This document shows positions 10,819 to 23,048 of a stretch of DNA of 64,000 nt, piece by piece. The position numbers and the translations under genes are program-made. Origin of the DNA: Mesodorylaimus sp. YZB2_4 (Eukaryota; Nematoda; Enoplea; Dorylaimida; Dorylaimidae); NCBI GenBank assembly GCA_030248295.1, contig JASANH010000933.1, positions 62,001-126,000 of the forward strand. The letters are read 5' to 3'. The notes beneath the pieces were generated by a model. That model was not told the DNA's origin. It saw nothing but the letters and a program-made list of their open reading frames with translations, and searched no databases. The first letter of the stretch is position 1; each line of letters opens with the position of its first letter.

Positions 10819-13784
10819 ATGATGATCGCTGGTTTATCGAAGGTACTTGGCATAACCGAGCCAGGGATTCGTTTGACTATTACTCTATTTGCTGGTATGC
10901 CTTTCCTCTTCTATGCGCGATTGTGTTTATTGTTTGTTTCGTTTTAGCTTATTTTCTGGCAGTCTTGTATCGAATTCAAGTTAGATACCGCTCGCCTTCT
11001 GTTCAACACGCCTTTTTCATAGTTACTGGTTTATTTTTGATGTTTTTCAATTATGGTAAGTGGGCACTTTTCACATCGTGGGCCGTAATTAAGTAGCATG
11101 CACTGGTTTAGGGTGGGATTTGTACCATTCGGTCGTATCGATCGTGGTGGCTTATTTGCTATGCAAGCTGATCGGTGGCACGTCGACTTCGGTGGTCGTT
11201 GCCTTCGTTTTCTACATGGTTGGTTGGATGAGTGCGATGTTGAGGCAATGGTTGAGAGGACTGTTTTTAAGGGTTACCTTTTCGTTGGTTTCTATTACAC
11301 GGCGACAAATGAGTACGATTTGAAGTGGACATTGCCTCAGTGCATATTGACATTGCGTCTGATCGCTTTAGTCACGGACGTGTACGATGGGCGGACCATA
11401 AAACCAGAAAAAATGGTAAAAAGAAGGATCTGAGAGAATTTGTTTTTTACTGATAACGTTATCACTAAGATGTTTACGGTTTTAGGATGCAGGGACGAAA
11501 GAAACTGCTTTGACAGATTGCCCGTCATTGCCAGAAATCGCAGCACATACATATTTTTATGCCAGTTTTCTTGTCGGTCCTCAGGTAAGCCTTTTGGGTG
11601 CAGCGGCTAGAGAGACCAAAAACTTGGGTAGCAAACTGTGTGATATTAAAAAAATTCTAACGAGTGATGCGCTCGGTTTAAATTATCGATAATTTTTCAG
11701 TTTTCATTGAAACGATTCCGAAATTTTGTGAATGGAAGTTTTGAATCACCTACGATCACGGCGAAAGAGTCGCGGGAGAGGTATGCGTCGGGTTGATCAT
11801 TGGGGGGGGGGGGGGGGGGCAGCGTGACCTTGACCTTGATCGGAGTTGAGGAATAGTAAGTCTGACGAAGGCGGGTCTTCAAGAGAAGATTTTGTGGGTG
11901 ATATGGCGTTGACCTTGACTAGAGTACCAGTCGAATCAGATTCACTTGTTAATGATGTCCATTTTGAGTAATGTATTGGTGTTCCTGTTCATTTGGAAAT
12001 GTCGCTACAAAGAAGCCTCAATTTCAACTTGGATTCCCTTGTTCATCAGGCTGCTCTATTTCAGGGTGAAGGTGGCGATGGGACGACTGTGCTTGGGCAT
12101 CTGCTACATGCTGGGCCACGTTATCGTCTACCCGATTTACCCCACAGTGTATTTTACGACTGATGAGTTTAAGGTGAGATGGTCATTTTAGACATACAGC
12201 AACCAGTTCTATAAATTTGTGTGTGCACATGCTTGAAATTGAGGGTGCAATGGTTTTGATGAATGGTCTTGGTTGGCATCTGTGTGAGGCTCGACTGGCC
12301 ATCGATACTCTGCAAAATAAAAGCACGCTTGCAAAGCTTTTCAAATAATTTCGAAAATCACCTTTATGCTTTTTTAGCAAGAGAACCTGATATGGAAGTA
12401 TTGCATCACAATGATCTGGCTGCGTGCAATCATGTTTCGGTACCAGGCGGCGTGGCTTGTTGCGGTGAGTCTATGCGATGGTGAGTGATGCTTAAAAGAT
12501 GGTCGCATGTTTTTCTGATTTCAGGAAGGTGGGTGCATATTGAGCGGCGTGGCTTACAATGGACGGGATGAGAACGGAAAAGTACTGTGGGATGCTGTGA
12601 GGAATATGAGGTGAGTAACGAAGAAATAGCCCATTGAATAGGTACCGACCGTAATTGTGCTTAGATTCAAGGCATTTCTTGTCTAAGCGAGGAGGAGTCT
12701 GAGGCTTGTTGCCCAGCTTTTTCGATAAAAGGTTTTTAATAGGTTCTACGAGCCCCATGATGTCGCTAGAATTTAGCTGTTATGGCGTCATATCGTAGTT
12801 ATCTGCGTCAAACCGGTACGCGCTCAAGCTCACGGGAACATGTGCATATCTAACCACCCCTGACTCGTGTCCTTTCAGACTTGACTTTACCCCTGATGCC
12901 GGTGTTGTTTGAGTGGGGGGGGGGGGGGGGACATGTTTTAGCACGACAGTGATTGCTGGCACTGAAACAGGTCCCGTCATTGATCTCACTATGAACTTCT
13001 TGTTTAGGATGGTCAAATTTGAATTCGGCTGTTCGTTCCAGTCGGTCATCGAAAGCTTTAACTACAACACAAACCTATGGGCTGGCAAGTAAGGCTGTGT
13101 TTTTGTCTGTCGTATCCAGCTTTATGTTTTCTGATTCCTTTTTAGATACGTATTCAAAAGACTTCGATTTTTGGGCAACAGGACGTTGTCTCACGTGCTG
13201 ACCCTACTTTTCTTATCGCTTTGGCACGGATTCCATTCGGGTTATCTTGTTTGTTTCGCTTTTGAATTTGCTTGTGTTATTGCTGAAAAAGCGGTAAGTT
13301 CATACAATTATATCGAATAGCCGTAAAAATAGTCTGCAGTTGCATTCTTTTTAGTCGAGCACATACTTTGCCAAAAATCGTCGTTTCCAAACTTTGGCTC
13401 GTTCGCCCGAGTTCTTGTTCCCAATCTGGTTCGTGGAGAAATGTATTGTCGTATTTGGTTGTGGATTTGGATTTTTGCCATTCATACTTTTGACGATTGA
13501 TCGTTGGATCGAGGTAAGTGTCCTCCATTTGTTTGTGGCTGTCAGTGAGCCAGGGACAGTCGAGACCAATCGCATGGCGATCACCTGCTGTTAGACTTCA
13601 AAATGCATGTTTCCTCACCCGAATCCACCCAGAAAAGGATTTGTCACCCAGGCTTCGAATTCCTTTTCAGGCACACAAAGGATTATATTTCATGGGATGG
13701 TTCGGTGTCCTTGTCACTTTGATCATCGACAAGCACATATGGAAGAAGAAATTGGACTTGGGCATTTTGCGCATGATTGTCTGA
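10819..13784 (+). CDS. LPCAT3: MBOAT lysophospholipid acyltransferase, LPCAT3/MBOAT5-like
   Basis: Thirteen exons were resolved: 10819-10894, 10948-11055, 11112-11218, 11272-11415, 11486-11584, 11701-11780, 12065-12173, 12378-12464, 12525-12610, 13008-13088, 13146-13293, 13355-13513, 13671-13784. They join without a frame break into 465 residues, close to the ~487 of vertebrate LPCAT3. Family landmarks in order are ITEPGIRLTITLFA, GFYYTATNEYDLKWTLPQC, YFYASFLVGPQFS, SFNYNTNLWAGKYVFKRL and LFLSLWHGFHSGYLVCF. The last holds the MBOAT catalytic His and the Asn is in the NTN segment. The product is a multi-pass ER membrane enzyme that transfers acyl groups from acyl-CoA to lysophospholipids in the Lands cycle. 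It ends in a Lys-rich cytosolic stretch (KHIWKKKLD). Two introns carry long poly-G runs. The donor of exon 3 (GTTGGT) is weak but is needed for frame. Confidence 0.93.
11802..11819 (+). repeat. poly-G run (18 G) in an acyltransferase intron
   Basis: An uninterrupted run of 18 G lies in the intron between exons 6 and 7. Directly after it come TGACCTTGACCTTGA (from 11824) and another TGACCTTGA (near 11907), the same motif as in the 46.6-kb minisatellite. One of seven runs of 15-18 G or C in the window. Confidence 0.9.
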
Positions 13785-13996
13785 TTTGCTCCATTCTAGG
13801 CGCACGAGAAATTTAGGTTCCTTTTCATTTAGTTCTGTGCCTTCCATGATGAATACATGGTGCTTTGCTAGTAAACCAGATTTAATTTCATGATCTGCTG
13901 CAACTGGTTTTCCGCGTGACTGATGGCGGTATAACGAGGGTATTTTTGTATGCACGTATGGCATAAACATGTACATACAGCGGAGGTAGGGATGAC

Positions 13997-16900
13997 TCAA
14001 CAGTAGGCTGACCGCCAAATGTTACCACCATCACTAACATACAAGTAGTCGTCGAGTACTTCTAATGTTAATCGAATTTCGGACATTCCTCCAGTTTTCA
14101 GTCGCGAGAACAGTTGGTCCACAGTTTTGGAACCCTTGCCTTCCACTTTGTCACTCTCGTTCACTGGAAATGAAATTTCTCTCAAAAACTTGAATGCGCG
14201 ATCAATAATAAGCACATTCCTGCATGGGGTATCCAACAGGAAGATGTGGCCTAGATCGTCTTGAGAGGCGCAAGTCAGCTTGGATTGCTCGCTGACTGAT
14301 GGACTATCAGAGTTGGCTGGGAGGTTAAGCTCACTGCAAGTGACTTCCTGATTACTCCAGTCGAATGCGGCGGCTTGTTTGGCCTCAAAATCAAAGGCAA
14401 ATGCAGTTGTGCAGTCAAAATCCAGTAAGAAATGATTGATTTGCAGTGCATTCGAAAAGGACATGGTCCTCGTGACTTGTCCGCTCGTCGATAATTCATA
14501 GATGGATTCTGTGTCGTTGACATAGAGGAGATGGCTTGAAGCTGCCATATGCACCATTTGGCTTGGACTTTTTTGACGTAACCAATCCAGCAAAAATGTC
14601 TTTTGTTTTTCTAAGTAGTTGGTGTATTGATCGATGACCAAATAAGGCATTGTGGATTTCAAACTAAAATCTAACAATTTTTTCTTCCAAAATGCAGTGT
14701 ACACGGCTCCCGTTTGAGAATCGATGGCGAGACTGCCGAAAGTCACGAGGCTAGTGTCACTGATCACTCGCTTAGTGATAGGATTTGACAGCTCGGTGAT
14801 GTTGTAAAGTGACAGTTGATATTGGGTCAAGAATGCACGTTGGCATAAATAGATATTATCTTGACAAAATCGAAACTGAAGAATTTCTGCGTCTGTGTTC
14901 AAATATGATTGCCATTGAGAATGAGAAGAATCAGTGACAGTGATGTCTGATCGGATGGTGTCGACACTTGAGAGCAAATCGACCAATGGAATTTCTGAAT
15001 ATGCAATTGTGCTTGAACTATCGATCAGGCTGCCTTGAAGAGGATCGAAAGAAAGGCGTAATGCTGCCTTCTGGAATGTGGTCAATTGTGCCCATGTCAG
15101 CTTGTTATTAAGGAACTGCAGCTGAGAATCTGGAAATATAAAATTCATATTGATTTTTCTCTTCTCTATGATTTATTTCTGCATTTGCGTTTGACCGCTG
15201 GCGTGGTTCAATTGAATCAAGCAGCCGGGTCAAATGGACTGACTCAAATGAAGACCCCTTTGTGGAAGAGCGGAGCGGGGTCTTTGTAGCCTAGCGAACA
15301 GGGTCGTGGCCTAGCGGGTTAAGGCGTCTGCCTCTCACGCTGTGTGCGCACTTACAGGGCAGGGCTCGACTCCCGCCCGCCTCGGTACAAAATGATTGTC
15401 AAATATGTGTTCTTTAGCCCTCGAGTGCTTGGCTATGGATAAAGTGACACTGCAATAACGCCATGAAGAGGTAGGGCTTGAACGGAACTAGGAAGATGCA
15501 TTACAATTGTTTGGGAAACTCAATCGCGGCAGAGACAACATTTTGGTCATCCGACGCTGACTTGTGTAATAACTAGGTGTGTTTGGCCTGTGGCGAAGGC
15601 AGAGTATTTGTCAGCCACATACACGTACGCTCCTGCAGGCGAGGCAGAAACTCTTTGGGCGTATGTCTCTGCCCTACGACTAGGAGGCCTGCCCGGAGAG
15701 ATTTTGGAGGCAATCCGCTCCCCGCGGCACACAGGACACCCGTTTGGACTCACGATTCGGGGAGCAGCTGCAGTCTCGGCCTTGAAGGAGGTTCTGAGGG
15801 CCCAGTGCCCGTATTGTCTTGAATGCAATTCAGACCAGGAACTTAATCAGTTACCGCCTGGTGAATGCAAGCCAAACCAGTCACTCAGCCGGCCGCGATG
15901 GCGCAGCGGTTTGGTTCATTCGCATACCCATATATATGCTTGGTAACGACTGGCTGACAAACCCTTGCTGACCTTCGGCGGTAGCAGGCGAGTCACCCAC
16001 TGCGATTGACCTGGTACCATCGAGGTGCTCCGAGGAGATACGGAAGCCATCAAGGAGACAGTCTCGGCTGTCCAAGACTGACAGGGCTTGGACGTGCTCC
16101 TATTGGAGACTAGCAGAGGAACGCTGCTGTGTTTGCTGGTCCACTCAGCCGAGCTTACTGTATTTGACTGCTGGCCGGCTAAGGCAAAAGCTCAAGCCCA
16201 AAAAAAACCAGTCGCTCAGCCTCGGTGTGGGGAGGTCTAACGAGGGAACATTCCCGACTGTCTCTCGCAAATCAAAACGCAACTTTGCATGAAAGCAGTA
16301 CACAGGCAGGGATGAATTTTGATGCTGATTTTGATGCGGTCTAAGCCACCTGTCTGGCCCTGACCTGGGTGAGGCAGACCAGTTTTCTCAGAACCAATGC
16401 CCTGCGTGGGGATACATACTGTAGGTGCAGATAAGAAATATTCATGCCTATTGTATCTGCCCATCGCAAACTTACCAAATCTCTCAAACTCGCCAATCCA
16501 GTCTCCCATGGCCTTCATCGTCTCTTGCGCGTTCTCCAAACATTTCTTTACCTGCTCGTTCAAATCATCCAAAAACTGCGCCTTCAGCTCAGCTAGCAAG
16601 GCTGCCAGGACTTTAAAATCAGTAAGAATGCTGTCCTTGATTTTCTCTTGCTCATTAGCGACACTAATTTCGTTTATTTCTGCTTTTCTGACACGTGAAT
16701 TAGCTAAAGCCAATTTCGTTTTCAATGTTGATCTTAATCGAATAATGTCATCCCAAAAGTACAATTTAGTGTCTTCTAATGATTTTAGCGGGGACTCTGT
16801 ATGGTCCAAATGAGCGTTGCTACAAGAAGGGTGGGAACAAAGACACGCTTGACAATGAGGACAGAAATGCTTGAGCTGTCTCTTATGCAATGGACAAAAT

Positions 16901-17360
16901 AGGAAGAGCTGGTTTTGAATTTTTGATGCATCCAGTAAGTCCGTGGCACCGAGTAATGTATGGGATTGGTTGTGGTACAAATAACATCCGTGATCGCTGC
17001 AATACAAGGCGCTGCATTCGATACAGAATTTATCGGCCAGCTGCACGCAAAGTGTGCACTCGAATGACTGATCCCCGCTGCAGCAGTCCTCGTACAGCTT
17101 GGACAAGGATGACGTGACGAAGGAGAGTACAGTGCTGCATGGCGTAGAGCTGCTTGAAACATGGGAAAATCGGACCGAGGATGGACAATAAGAACATTGC
17201 GGGACACGGGAAGAGCAAGTATCGCACACCAAGTGCAAGCAAGGGATGCGCGTTTGAAGAGTTGTGAAGAATTGGTCACAGATCGAACAATGAAGGGCTT
17301 GGCGTAATGACTTTTCCAATTTCTTCCTGTTGTTCCAAAATCCATCAAGTTCTAGTTCAC
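13997..17360 (-). CDS. TRIM-like protein: RING, two B-boxes, coiled coil, C-terminal propeller-like region
   Basis: Exons 17360-16476 and 15129-13997 join in frame across a 1346-bp intron. The first encodes a C3HC4 RING finger (CSIC ... IPCLHLVCDTC ... CSYC), B-box 1 (CTLC ... CIECSALYC) and B-box 2 (CPLHKRQLKHFCPHCQACLC ... HLDH). A long alpha-helical region follows (residues with KTKLALANSRVRKAEI ... AELKAQFLDDLNEQVKK). The second encodes about 375 residues of repeated beta-strand-like segments (FGSLAIDSQTGAVYTAF, HLLYVNDTESIYELSTSG, DDLGHIFLLDTPCRNVLII, DDYLYVSDGGNIW) like an NHL or other beta-propeller. TRIM proteins are usually E3 ubiquitin ligases. No in-frame ATG lies in the RING exon, which opens at a splice acceptor with one codon base missing, so a 5' exon is needed; see 17965-18541. 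Confidence 0.85.
15300..15460 (+). repeat. tRNA-derived SINE copy 1
   Basis: A tRNA-like head has an A-box-like segment (GTGGCCTAGCGGGTTAAGG) and a B-box (GGGCTCGACTCCCGC). The body following it (ATGTGTTC..TAGCCCTCGAGTG...CTTGGC..ATGGATAAAGT) is shared with the minus-strand copy at 62815-62955. A shared body beyond the tRNA part shows a dispersed SINE, not a tRNA gene. It lies inside the large TRIM intron. Confidence 0.75.
15890..16140 (+). repeat. second tRNA-head-like repeat in the TRIM intron
   Basis: The start has a pol III A-box-like segment (GCGATGGCGCAGCGGTTTGG), typical of tRNA-derived SINEs. No good B-box is present and I found no second full copy in the window, so the assignment is weak. 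Confidence 0.35.
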
Positions 17361-17964
17361 CTGCAAATGACACAGGAAGTAATCACCAGTTTTGAGCACT
17401 ATACAGTACTTGAGTGGTGCCAAATGTTCGAATCCGCAGGAGCTGATTGAGCATGTGTGTGTAGTAATGAGTGCCGTGCCAGGTTGCATCCAGTTCAAAT
17501 CCAGGTCCTGCATGGGTATACCCGCTGGATAGGCATGAGTAGGGAGGTTGGCCAGCAAGTGGTAGGTATGATTTTCATACCCACGCAGAACCTACGAGGA
17601 AATCAACACGTTGTGGCGTGGAGTAGATACTGTATGGCCGAGCAGCCCTACGTACTGCCCGGGAGTGGCACAGTTTCGTTCGGAAAACTGAACTCTTATC
17701 CCCGCGGAGACTAAGGCGGCACGACTCACAGTAATCTAAACGATTTTGAAAAACGGACTTTACGATTCCAGCAGTAAATGAATGGCTCCACGTAAAGAAC
17801 TGAGCAGAATCATAGGCACATCAAATGTTGACACGTTTCTTACAGCTGGCACCTTCTGGGTGTGCAAATTTATGATATCAAAGACGATCAGTGCCTCTCT
17901 GTCAAGTAGTTCAGTACCTATCTAAATCTCCGTAGCAGCAGGAGAATAGTATATGCATTCTTAC

Positions 17965-18541
17965 CTTTTCCTCGAATTCGTGCTATTAGCTGACGCAAAT
18001 AAGGATCGCTGTCTACCCAAGAATCTTTTTTTTTAATAACAGCTTTGGCATAAATGGCCATAAACATTTGATCTTTCCTCAGTTCATCAATTATTTCCAC
18101 TGATGGCGTGGGTTCGTTTTCCTCTCCACCCATGTGCTCCGAGAAGCCTGCCATATTTCGAAGCCATTCGTCCACGTCATCCTTCACTTTTCCGAACCCT
18201 TTGTCCATTTTCTCATTTTTGCTCAAGGCGTAAAAGCTAGTTAATATTTCGTCCGCTCTTAGGACGCTCAGGAATGAGTGCCCTCCAGGCTTCTTTATTG
18301 ACTTTATAGTTTCGTACACTCCGAGCAATGCCCGCAGCGGAAATACAATGGGTTCGTGATCGAAGGTTTCTTGAACATTTTTTGGTAATGAATCAAATTT
18401 GCCATCACTTTTAATTACTTCGAGCCATTCGCTTGAAGTGGCACCTGCCATCGAAATTAGCTGCTGTAAAACCGCCATTCTCCAATAAGTGATCGATTTG
18501 GTGACATTTAGGAGCTCTGGAGGCTTTGGATCGTCCATCAT
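17965..18541 (-). CDS. probable 5' exon of the TRIM gene, or separate small gene of unknown function
   Basis: An ATG at 18541 (MMDDPKPPELLNVTKSITYW) opens a 192-codon exon that ends at a good GTAAGA donor at 17964. It carries over one base (G). The next downstream acceptor in the correct phase is that of the RING exon at 17360. Splicing across the 604-bp intron gives one open frame of 864 residues, RGK-GELELDGFWNN at the junction. The exon product is soluble and helical (LRADEILTSFYALSKNEKMDK, DDVDEWLRNMAGF) and I do not recognise it. If unspliced, the frame stops at 17918 for 207 residues. The phase match alone has a one-in-three chance of being accidental. Confidence 0.6.
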
Positions 18542-18985
18542 GAGGTCTAGATATTTTCTGCAAATACTCGGAGATGGCGAGTAGTAACGGGAAAGACTGA
18601 CGATGAAAATTATCTGGCAAGAATGTGCAGGAGTGGCCTCGTGGGTGTTGACATTACGCTTATCAGTGCTTTCTCATCGACAGCGTTAGCTGGCTGGCCT
18701 GGTTCGTTCTTTAGTTGCGTCAGCAAGAGCCAGGTGGATGCTATTGTATGCTAGTGCACTTCGCTGCCAGGTTTTATTTCTGGTGGGAGCGAACTCCGCG
18801 AACGTTGCTCGCTACAGCCAAGCTTGTTGCAACACATTCTTTGTCAACCATAAAAATGTCACATGTACTTTTATGGTCAGCTCAGGGTCATTGCTAGCAC
18901 AACGAAATAATCAAATATATTTCGCGTACACTAACTCAATTCCCAGTACGCACACAATAGCAATCAGGCAATACGAATTTGGTAG
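18542..18985. other. intergenic, no gene seen
   Basis: Short spacer between the 5' end of the TRIM locus and the 3' end of the G-alpha gene. The overlapping plus-strand open frames at 18715-19088 run into the antisense of the G-alpha last exon and are not supported. Confidence 0.45.
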
Positions 18986-21900
18986 CTATGTACTCAAACC
19001 TGCCTGCGATAAATTATTACTTATAATTATAACAATGCACGAATCAAACACCTTTTGTACATTTGACGTATCCGTGGCGCACGTCTGATGAGTATAAATT
19101 TGTTTCTGAGGATTTTTTTTTACATTTTCAAAGCGTTTTTGAATATAATCCACACAACTGGCGTAGGACTGATCTCCTGAAACGAGCATCATTATTTTTT
19201 CAGATGCACTTCGGAAAAAAACTGACCATACCTGTGTATTCAGGAAAGGCCAGCGTCAAAGGGTGATGAGTTAGTTTTTCAGCAAATAAGTCACGTTTAT
19301 TTAAAAATAAAATCATGGCCGTTTCGCTGAACCATCTAGTGTTGCAGACATATTTGAATAAAGTCAGAGATTCTGCCATTCGATTCTATAAGCGGACACT
19401 AAATGTCTGTTACAGCAGTCATATAGCCGGGGTCAATTACCTGCTGGGGATCTTCTGCTAACGTCTGATTATATTCGCTGAGGGCCAGTAAGAAAAAAAC
19501 AGCATTGACACTATCAAAACAGTGAATCCATTTTCTTCGCTCTGATCGCTGACCACCCACGTCGATGACCCTACAAGTGATGGCTGTAAACCATGTGTTT
19601 GCCCCCCCCCCCCCCCACTTAGACTTACTTGAACTCCAAGTCATTCATAGCGAACATAACCTCCGTGATTCCAGTCGTGGCTCGCCTTGACCGAAGAATG
19701 TCTTGTTCAGTCGGTTCATAATTGTACGAACTGAGGCGATCAAAATTTTTTATAAAACTGAAACAAAATCAGTTTGACAAAATTTCATCATAAAATTCAA
19801 AGTTCTTACTAAATGCCCGAATCGGACAGCTCGATTTCCGAACTTCTGCTCAAACATTGTTGCACGCCTTTGTCAACAATCAGCTTTTGCATTGCCGCTG
19901 TCAAGTCCAGGGGTAGGTTGTGGTATGTCTGCCTTTGTGCAATGGTCTCCATGACGATGTTAGCATCGAACTGAAAAAAAGTAATCTCAAAATAGGACCG
20001 CATTATAGCAAATTGGCTCGACTAGATATAAAGGAGCGTTAGCCTAATTGTGTGATCTTTTAGAGTATCAAAGTCAAAAGACGTGGATCAAAGTCTTATA
20101 CCCACTGTCATTTTGCTTGCATTGCATAATTTTCATAAAGCTGGATAAAAAAGCCATTTCGGATTTTCATTCTAAAGATTATCAAATCACCCTGCTTTGA
20201 CAAAAACCTTGAAGAAATTTTGATGTTGAATTAATATTTGTCAGATCAAAATCAACTGCAAAGCCCAATTAGAGAAAGTATATACATAGGAGGCTATCAA
20301 CATCTGATTGCTACAACATTAGCTCTTTGACGGATCAAATTTCGATTAGTTTCTTTTGCTTACACGACTTATATTTTAGTTACATTAGCCAGTAAACCTT
20401 TTGCAAACCAAGTGGGTGTACATAAAACTGATAAAATATGAAAGGACCTGTCTGAGAGCCCAGTCCGCCTCTCTAAACTTGAAGCTTTTTCTATGAAAAT
20501 CAGAGGAGTGCTTGAGGGAAAATTTAAGACTAGCCATCGGACGACAGGCAAACTGACGTCAATGAGAGCAGGTAATGAAGAGTTTTAACCTCTTCGCATA
20601 TACCCGTAAATGAGTTATAGGTTAGGCATGGACAAGTTTATTCCACTTTGGAAAGAGAACCAGAAGTAACCTTTGAAGACAAAATTTAGCGATCGACTGG
20701 CCGGGCACACAAGTCAACCCACTGCAAGATCAGAAATAGGAAAAATTTAAAAAATATATCAAAGGAAATGACATAGTGGACAGACAGGAAATCTCCCGAA
20801 TAGGCTACTACAATGGATGTGAAAGTGATTAAAGCGGACTCGTAATTGATTTGTGCGTGATTTAACGTGAAATAAAAATAGGCATTCTTCAAAGATTGCT
20901 CGTCTTCTGCAGGTGTTCTAAAATTAGTTTCGCCAACGCAGGTCACTAATTTGTGCACCCTTCTGTCTGGCCTGTTGATCTGCGAATATCAAGGCCATTC
21001 TTGCACTTGGATTAGGAAAAGTGGAAATGGGCATCACAGGGAAGATGCCCTAGCTTTTTGAATGATCCTTTTTCTTTCCTTTTTTCGTACTGTATGTTGC
21101 AACAGCGCACTCAACTTGCACTACGCCCTCGCTAATCGTAAGCTTCAAGACATATGTTACGGACAGTTCGTGTACCGTAGTCCTCAAGTTTTATCTTCCT
21201 GTCATTCAAGTGTAGTCTGACAAGACAGAAAAAAGAGGCAGACTCTTACACATACTGAGTGCCTGGTACAAGCTTACCTCGCGTTCGAGTTTTTCGAACT
21301 TAATGTCCATCTCTTTCATAGCTTTTAGAACTGTAGCCAGTGCGTGTATAACATTGTCGTAAATAATTAGTCTCTCGTGATCTCGTTCATGTTTCTCAAA
21401 ACCGTTCCGATGGAGAATTCTAAAGAAAAACACCGTTGTCACTGAATTTGCATATGATTAGGTTGTGTAGAGAGAGGTACACTAGTTAAAATTTATAAGA
21501 AAATTCATTGTAGGTTGGTTAATTGTTGACAGGACAAAAAGGGCCTGACCTACCCGAATTCGCATCATCAAGAGCCAGTACCTACGCCTTGACTAAGAAA
21601 GAAGAAAATGTATGTGGCTTTGCTCGACAGCATAAAAACATTATCATAAAGAATACGTTTCAGCTCCTTCTGATATAATAGAATTGATGGTTAATGACTA
21701 AAATTAAAATTCGTGCATGCTCGTTGTCACGGAGCCTTGGCTAACTACTGTATGTCACACAGCGATAATCCTGACTTTGGACAAACCATCCTCAACACAA
21801 GCTTAAGATTTATCTTCAAATTTAAAACCTTTTTTTAATTTAAAATTTTTCAAATTAACCGCCCTAAAAAGGATATGAACTGAATATTTGCGTGGATACT

Positions 21901-22382
21901 CGGAGACACGCGACTGGTTGGGAAATGACGCAATAGCAAGCCGTGCTGTGCTTACTTCATTTGCTTGAGAATAGTTGATTTGCCTGACTCGGCAGCACCT
22001 AGAATAAAAATTTTATTGTTTTCCGTCGGTTCTAAGAAATTTAGCCACGGGGTGCAAGGATAACGTGACTTTTTTTCAGAATGGCACGCGGAAGTGAGGA
22101 TAGTCAGGGAAAAATATAAAGTTGTTACTTCACAAGTGCGACACATTTCAAGGGTCAAATTGGTTTTAGATAAGAGGCAGTCAAAAGTCGTTCAAAAAAA
22201 GTGGTAACTACTGCCCTAACTGATATAACCCTGCTAAACCATAAAATGCACTGACCTAACAAGAGCAACTTCACAATTTTTCCAGCTTCTCGTTGATCGT
22301 GTTGAAGCTGCTTGTCAATTTGACGACTTCTTCGAACCGCTTCGACATCAGTTTCGGCTCCTTTCGACACGTTGACACCCAT
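18986..22382 (-). CDS. heterotrimeric G protein alpha subunit
   Basis: Eight exons (22382-22256, 21998-21956, 21419-21278, 19970-19810, 19757-19629, 19570-19441, 19385-19232, 19176-18986) join in phase to give 358 residues, the normal size. The N terminus MGVNVS fits N-myristoylation. Nucleotide-binding motifs are present in order: G1 GAAESGKST (usual form GAGESGKST), switch I region [13 protein letters not shown]3 [17 protein letters not shown]4 LFLNKRDLF and G5 TCATDT. The helical domain is complete. The protein couples GPCRs to effectors at the inner plasma membrane. The C terminus ([10 protein letters not shown]) lacks the Cys at -4 that pertussis toxin modifies in Gi/o and resembles none of the four standard classes closely, so it looks like a lineage-specific G-alpha. 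Introns range from 55 bp to about 1.3 kb. Confidence 0.93.
19602..19616 (+). repeat. poly-C run (15 C) in a G-alpha intron
   Basis: Fifteen consecutive C on the plus strand, which is poly-G in the transcript, fill a quarter of a 58-bp intron next to its donor site. Such a run so near a splice site could affect splicing. Confidence 0.85.
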
Positions 22383-23048
22383 GATCCGATCTCTCTGTTC
22401 TTGATGCGGTCAATCCTAGCAGTTGAACTCAATTAGAAGACGTGTTCACCCTTTTTAGCCTTCACTAGGACGTGAGCTGGCGATGTGAGCATCTGCTTCA
22501 TAGATGCTTAGGGGTCAAACAATGAGAAAGCTAGTCCTTTCCTCGCCTTTTCCCCTAGCGCGGCCTCTGTGCATACGTGGACGTTGCTCATAGTTTCTGA
22601 TTAGCTTTACGCTGGCTCTCCAACTACGCTCATATGAGTGAGAGGAAGCGTAATTAGCTAGTCAGCAAAGACGTTACCCAGGTACCCATCTAGTCGAAGG
22701 CAGCCATATAGACCGCTTCTCAATCATCAACGACACGAGAGCACGCGCTCCCTGAGTCAAGCCTACTTTTTGGTCCCTGCGGACACAAGCGCTCCTAATG
22801 CTCTTTTTTCGTCACCAACTGGGTTGCAAAGAAATCGTGATTTATTGAAATGACAGCATCGTTAACGAAAAACAGAAAACTAATTGAAAAACGTGTCACT
22901 GTGCCAAATAGCAGTTGCCACCACTGCAACGACACGTGCCAAGAATGTACGTGCACCCGACTTAGTGGTCGTTAGCTGATATATTGCTTGTACCCCCGCC
23001 TCGTAATTACATTCTGCTTCAGGAAGTTATCAGTATTCTGCTTCGTAG
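22383..23048. other. intergenic, G-alpha 5' flank
   Basis: Promoter side of G-alpha and 3' flank of the TRAF gene. I see no coding exon or repeat. Confidence 0.45.

Noticed and set aside
15300-15390. tRNA gene
   Set aside because: The head has A- and B-box-like parts, but the stem pairing is poor and a body beyond the tRNA is shared with another copy, so it is a SINE.
20686-20958. 90-codon minus-strand frame inside the large G-alpha intron
   Set aside because: G-alpha exons join in phase without it, and it matches no part of the helical domain.
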